From Bacteroidales bacterium (GTDB taxonomy: Bacteria > Bacteroidota > Bacteroidia > Bacteroidales > SMBSF39), in NCBI GenBank assembly GCA_021107685.1, contig JAIOSH010000531.1, positions 1-8,133 of the forward strand: a stretch of DNA of 8,133 nt. Direction: 5' to 3'. The position numbers and the translations under genes were made by a program. The stretch's first letter is position 1; every line of letters begins with the position of its first letter. The notes under the pieces are model-generated. The model was given only the letters and a program-made list of their open reading frames with translations, was not told where the DNA came from and did no database searches. Positions 6,084 to 8,133 of the stretch are shown one piece after another.

Positions 6084-7103
6084 TTACATTAGTAAGGAAA
6101 TAATCAAACCCATAATCACTGTAAGTAATACCACTGTCCCAAGCAGTATAAATGTTAATCTTCTACCGATAAACTTTATAAGCATTATCAGGGAAGAAAT
6201 ACAAACTGAGGTTGAGGTTAATGAAAATGCAATTGAACTACCTATCGACAAACCAGCATATTTCATCAAGGGTTGCAGAAAAACTACATCAGCTCCATTA
6301 CAGAAATATACCGGAACTCCGAGAATAACAACCAGGATTGTTCCTAACCAGCTATCACCAAGATAATAATGTTGCATTATTTTGGCCGGGTTGTATATTT
6401 CAAATACCAGGCTTAAGGCTCCTGCAATAAGTAAATATGGAAAAATCTTCTTTACAATATTATAAGTGTCTTCATAAATATTTTTTTTAATCATTCCACA
6501 ACCATTTGTTGGAGAGCAATTATTGTATTTACCTAATTCTGTATTTTTCGATTTATTATAGAAATATTCAACTACAAGTCCTGTAACCATAGCTAATACT
6601 AAGGATGTGCATATCCTTAATATACCATATTTGATTCCAAGGATAGAAAATGAAAGTAAAACAATGTATGGGTTGAGCAAAGGTGCCGCAACAACAAATG
6701 TAATAATTGTCCTGAATTTTAACTTATCCTTCATTGTTTCAATCATAGGTATTGCACTACACGAACAAACAGGGATAACTGAAGCATAAATAAATGCACT
6801 AAGCTGATTTTTTGGAAAAAACTGCTTATGTTTTGCAAATTGCCTTTCGAGTATTACAGCTACAAAAACACCTGCAATTACAACAAGAAATAATTCAATA
6901 AAATATTCATAGATTAAAAATAAAGCAGAAGGCAACAGGTTGTAAACTATACAGATTTCGCGATTCTGGTATGAAATTCCATTCCAGGATTTGTAAATAA
7001 AATCTATCATCAACAGAAATATGGACAAATAAATCCCTGCTTTACAACCTATCCTTTTCAATGCTACCGGAGATTCAATTCCAGATAGAATGTTATGTTG
7101 CAT
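6084..7103 (-). CDS. Permease of the DUF318/ArsP_1 family (SO_0444-like)
   Basis: A 339-residue integral membrane protein. Hydrophobic segments lie at about 23-38, 55-85, 102-120, 132-155, 158-180, 215-235, 251-270, 285-309 and 315-338. The family hallmark is the VCSCSAIPM motif (112-120) followed by an amphipathic loop and FVVAAPLLNPYIVLL (136-150). It is mirrored in the second half by GVPVYFCNGADVVFLQPLM (262-280), the inverted-repeat layout of ArsP_1 permeases. A cytosolic or periplasmic loop carries two more cysteines (C196, C202 in NNCSPTNGCGM). Characterised ArsP proteins export trivalent organoarsenicals; many relatives have unknown cargo. No ArsR-type regulator or other arsenic gene is visible in the window, so cargo is open. 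The start ATG at 7101-7103 leaves a 27-nt gap from the preceding gene. Confidence 0.8.
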   Translation of the reverse strand: MQHNILSGIESPVALKRIGCKAGIYLSIFLLMIDFIYKSWNGISYQNREICIVYNLLPSALFLIYEYFIELFLVVIAGVFVAVILERQFAKHKQFFPKNQLSAFIYASVIPVCSCSAIPMIETMKDKLKFRTIITFVVAAPLLNPYIVLLSFSILGIKYGILRICTSLVLAMVTGLVVEYFYNKSKNTELGKYNNCSPTNGCGMIKKNIYEDTYNIVKKIFPYLLIAGALSLVFEIYNPAKIMQHYYLGDSWLGTILVVILGVPVYFCNGADVVFLQPLMKYAGLSIGSSIAFSLTSTSVCISSLIMLIKFIGRRLTFILLGTVVLLTVIMGLIISLLM

Positions 7104-7130
7104 AGTTGCTAAATTTTCTTAAAATCAACA

Positions 7131-8133
7131 TTAATCAATAACAATCATTTTCCTGATATGAACATCACCATCTACTTTCAGGCTGAGATAATATAATCCA
7201 GGTGCTACTTTTGAACTTTTGTTATCAGTTCTATCCCAAAAAATTGTGTGACTACCATTACCTAGTTTGTTATATGATTTAATATGCTTGCCTTGTGCAT
7301 TGTAAATATTCAGATTATCATTCATGCTTTCAATGATGTTTATCTTAATCATTGTGTTATTTTTAACCGGATTAGGAACATTTTGATAAAGATAAGTCTG
7401 TTGAGGATTTGGATTATCTTGAATTGATGTTAACGGATTTTGGATTTTAAACAACCATGCATCATATTTACCAAACCCGTATGAATTTGTATGCCCTGCA
7501 ATCACAAAATTACCATCTGAGGTTGTACAAATTGAGTTAGCCCAATCCGAACCGGTATCACCAAATTCTTCTGTCCAAATCTCATTACCATCCTGATCAA
7601 CAAAAAACAGGAATGCCTGATTTTTTCTGGTTTCCCGAATTTTCGTATGACCACAAACCAAGAAGTTTCCATTTGGTGTTTCCACAACATCTTTGGCATA
7701 ATCGTAAAAATTATCTGAACCTTCATACAATCCTTCCCAGGTTAAATAACCGTAGAAGTTAGTTTTAATAACATAAGCTTCTAGTAAATCGGTTTCATGA
7801 ATATCACTGTGTCCGGCAATAATAAAACCTCCGTCGCTGGTTTCTTTTACAGAAAAAGCATCCTGGTAACCATCTGTTCCGTATGTTTGTGTCCAGAGTA
7901 CATTCCCTTCTTGATCTGTTTTCAGCAGATAAATATCCCTGTTGCCGGCACCAAAGGAACCTGTATTACCAAGTATTACATAATTACCATCACTAAGCTC
8001 AATTATTTTCCTTCCCATTTCCGCAGCCATGCCCCCATAGGTTTTAATCCAAATCTCATTCCCGTTTTCATCAAGTTTCAGTACATAAATATCATTCTCG
8101 CCTTCTCCAAACGATTCAGTATATCCACAAATC
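7131..8133 (-). CDS. Secreted repeat (propeller-like) protein with T9SS type A sorting domain, N-terminus outside window
   Basis: The frame is open to the right edge: 334 codons are visible, and the in-frame ATG at 8028-8030 lies inside a repeat, so it is not the start. At least five units of about 50-57 residues carry the pattern 'D.YLLK.D..GN.lW..tYG..g.D.a.sv..t.DGgfiiaGht.S.g.g'. Examples are DIYVLKLDENGNEIWIKTYG, DIYLLKTDQEGNVLWTQTYG, AYVIKTNFYGYLTWEGLYEG, AFLFFVDQDGNEIWTEEFGD and YDAWLFKIQ. Such proteins are common T9SS cargo of Bacteroidota; their ligand is unknown. The last ~87 residues (from YQNVPNPVKNNTMIKINI to RKMIVID) are a type A sorting domain with a VAPGLYYLSLK strand. A signal peptide is expected but lies outside the window. 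Confidence 0.85.
   Translation of the reverse strand, partial: ICGYTESFGEGENDIYVLKLDENGNEIWIKTYGGMAAEMGRKIIELSDGNYVILGNTGSFGAGNRDIYLLKTDQEGNVLWTQTYGTDGYQDAFSVKETSDGGFIIAGHSDIHETDLLEAYVIKTNFYGYLTWEGLYEGSDNFYDYAKDVVETPNGNFLVCGHTKIRETRKNQAFLFFVDQDGNEIWTEEFGDTGSDWANSICTTSDGNFVIAGHTNSYGFGKYDAWLFKIQNPLTSIQDNPNPQQTYLYQNVPNPVKNNTMIKINIIESMNDNLNIYNAQGKHIKSYNKLGNGSHTIFWDRTDNKSSKVAPGLYYLSLKVDGDVHIRKMIVID

Noticed and set aside
8028..8030. ATG as start of the right-hand gene
   Set aside because: The frame stays open to the window edge, and the residues before the ATG (DIYVLKLDENGNEIWIKTYG) form another copy of the repeat, so the gene is partial.
206..8133. tRNA, rRNA, CRISPR array, insertion sequence or attachment site
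   Set aside because: No cloverleaf, regularly spaced short repeats, transposase or integrase, or flanking inverted repeats were seen; the repeats present are protein-domain repeats.

Overview
The window looks like chromosomal DNA of a low-GC Bacteroidota organism, probably an environmental Bacteroidales/Marinilabiliales-type lineage. The evidence is three type IX secretion (T9SS) type A C-terminal sorting domains (1-205, the end of 3788-4903, the end of 7131-8133), AT-rich spacers, and the near absence of Shine-Dalgarno sequences. The taxon is inferred from these traits; no marker gene is present.

Layout. On the + strand only the last 67 codons of a T9SS cargo gene are visible (1-205), followed by a strong hairpin terminator (222-261). 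Everything else lies on the - strand as a tightly spaced series (gaps of 7-37 nt where genes do not overlap), read from the right edge leftwards. In transcription order: a partial secreted repeat protein with a T9SS tail (7131-8133); an eight-helix-type membrane permease of the DUF318/ArsP_1 family (6084-7103); a secreted Ntn-type choloylglycine-hydrolase-family amidase (4916-6046); a six-bladed NHL/SMP-30-like propeller with a T9SS tail (3788-4903); an exported ankyrin-repeat protein (2721-3761); a PD40 (WD40-like) beta-propeller frame without a credible start codon (1892-2746); a complete exported PD40 propeller (973-1881); and a truncated metallo-beta-lactamase-fold (MBL) protein without its metal-binding motif (333-965). 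A short out-of-frame PD40 relic (260-370) follows it.

The most informative part is the left half (260-3761). The ankyrin gene and the next PD40 frame are separated by a single +1 shift at a run of eight A (2735-2742, - strand). Reading seven A instead would give one continuous 622-residue ankyrin-PD40 protein. This is a frameshift mutation, an assembly error, or a slippage site that makes two products. The MBL gene stops inside the fold and its HxHxDH motif has become GxNxRE. The DNA just after it encodes an unmistakable PD40 blade in another frame. The region therefore appears to be a set of related exported repeat modules (ankyrin, PD40, MBL) that has been duplicated, fused and partly eroded.

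Functionally the window is almost entirely an envelope/extracellular gene set: every gene with a visible N-terminus encodes an exported or membrane protein. No known pathway ties them together. I see no RNA gene, CRISPR array, insertion sequence, integrase or clear promoter, and no stretch over 300 bases lacks a gene.
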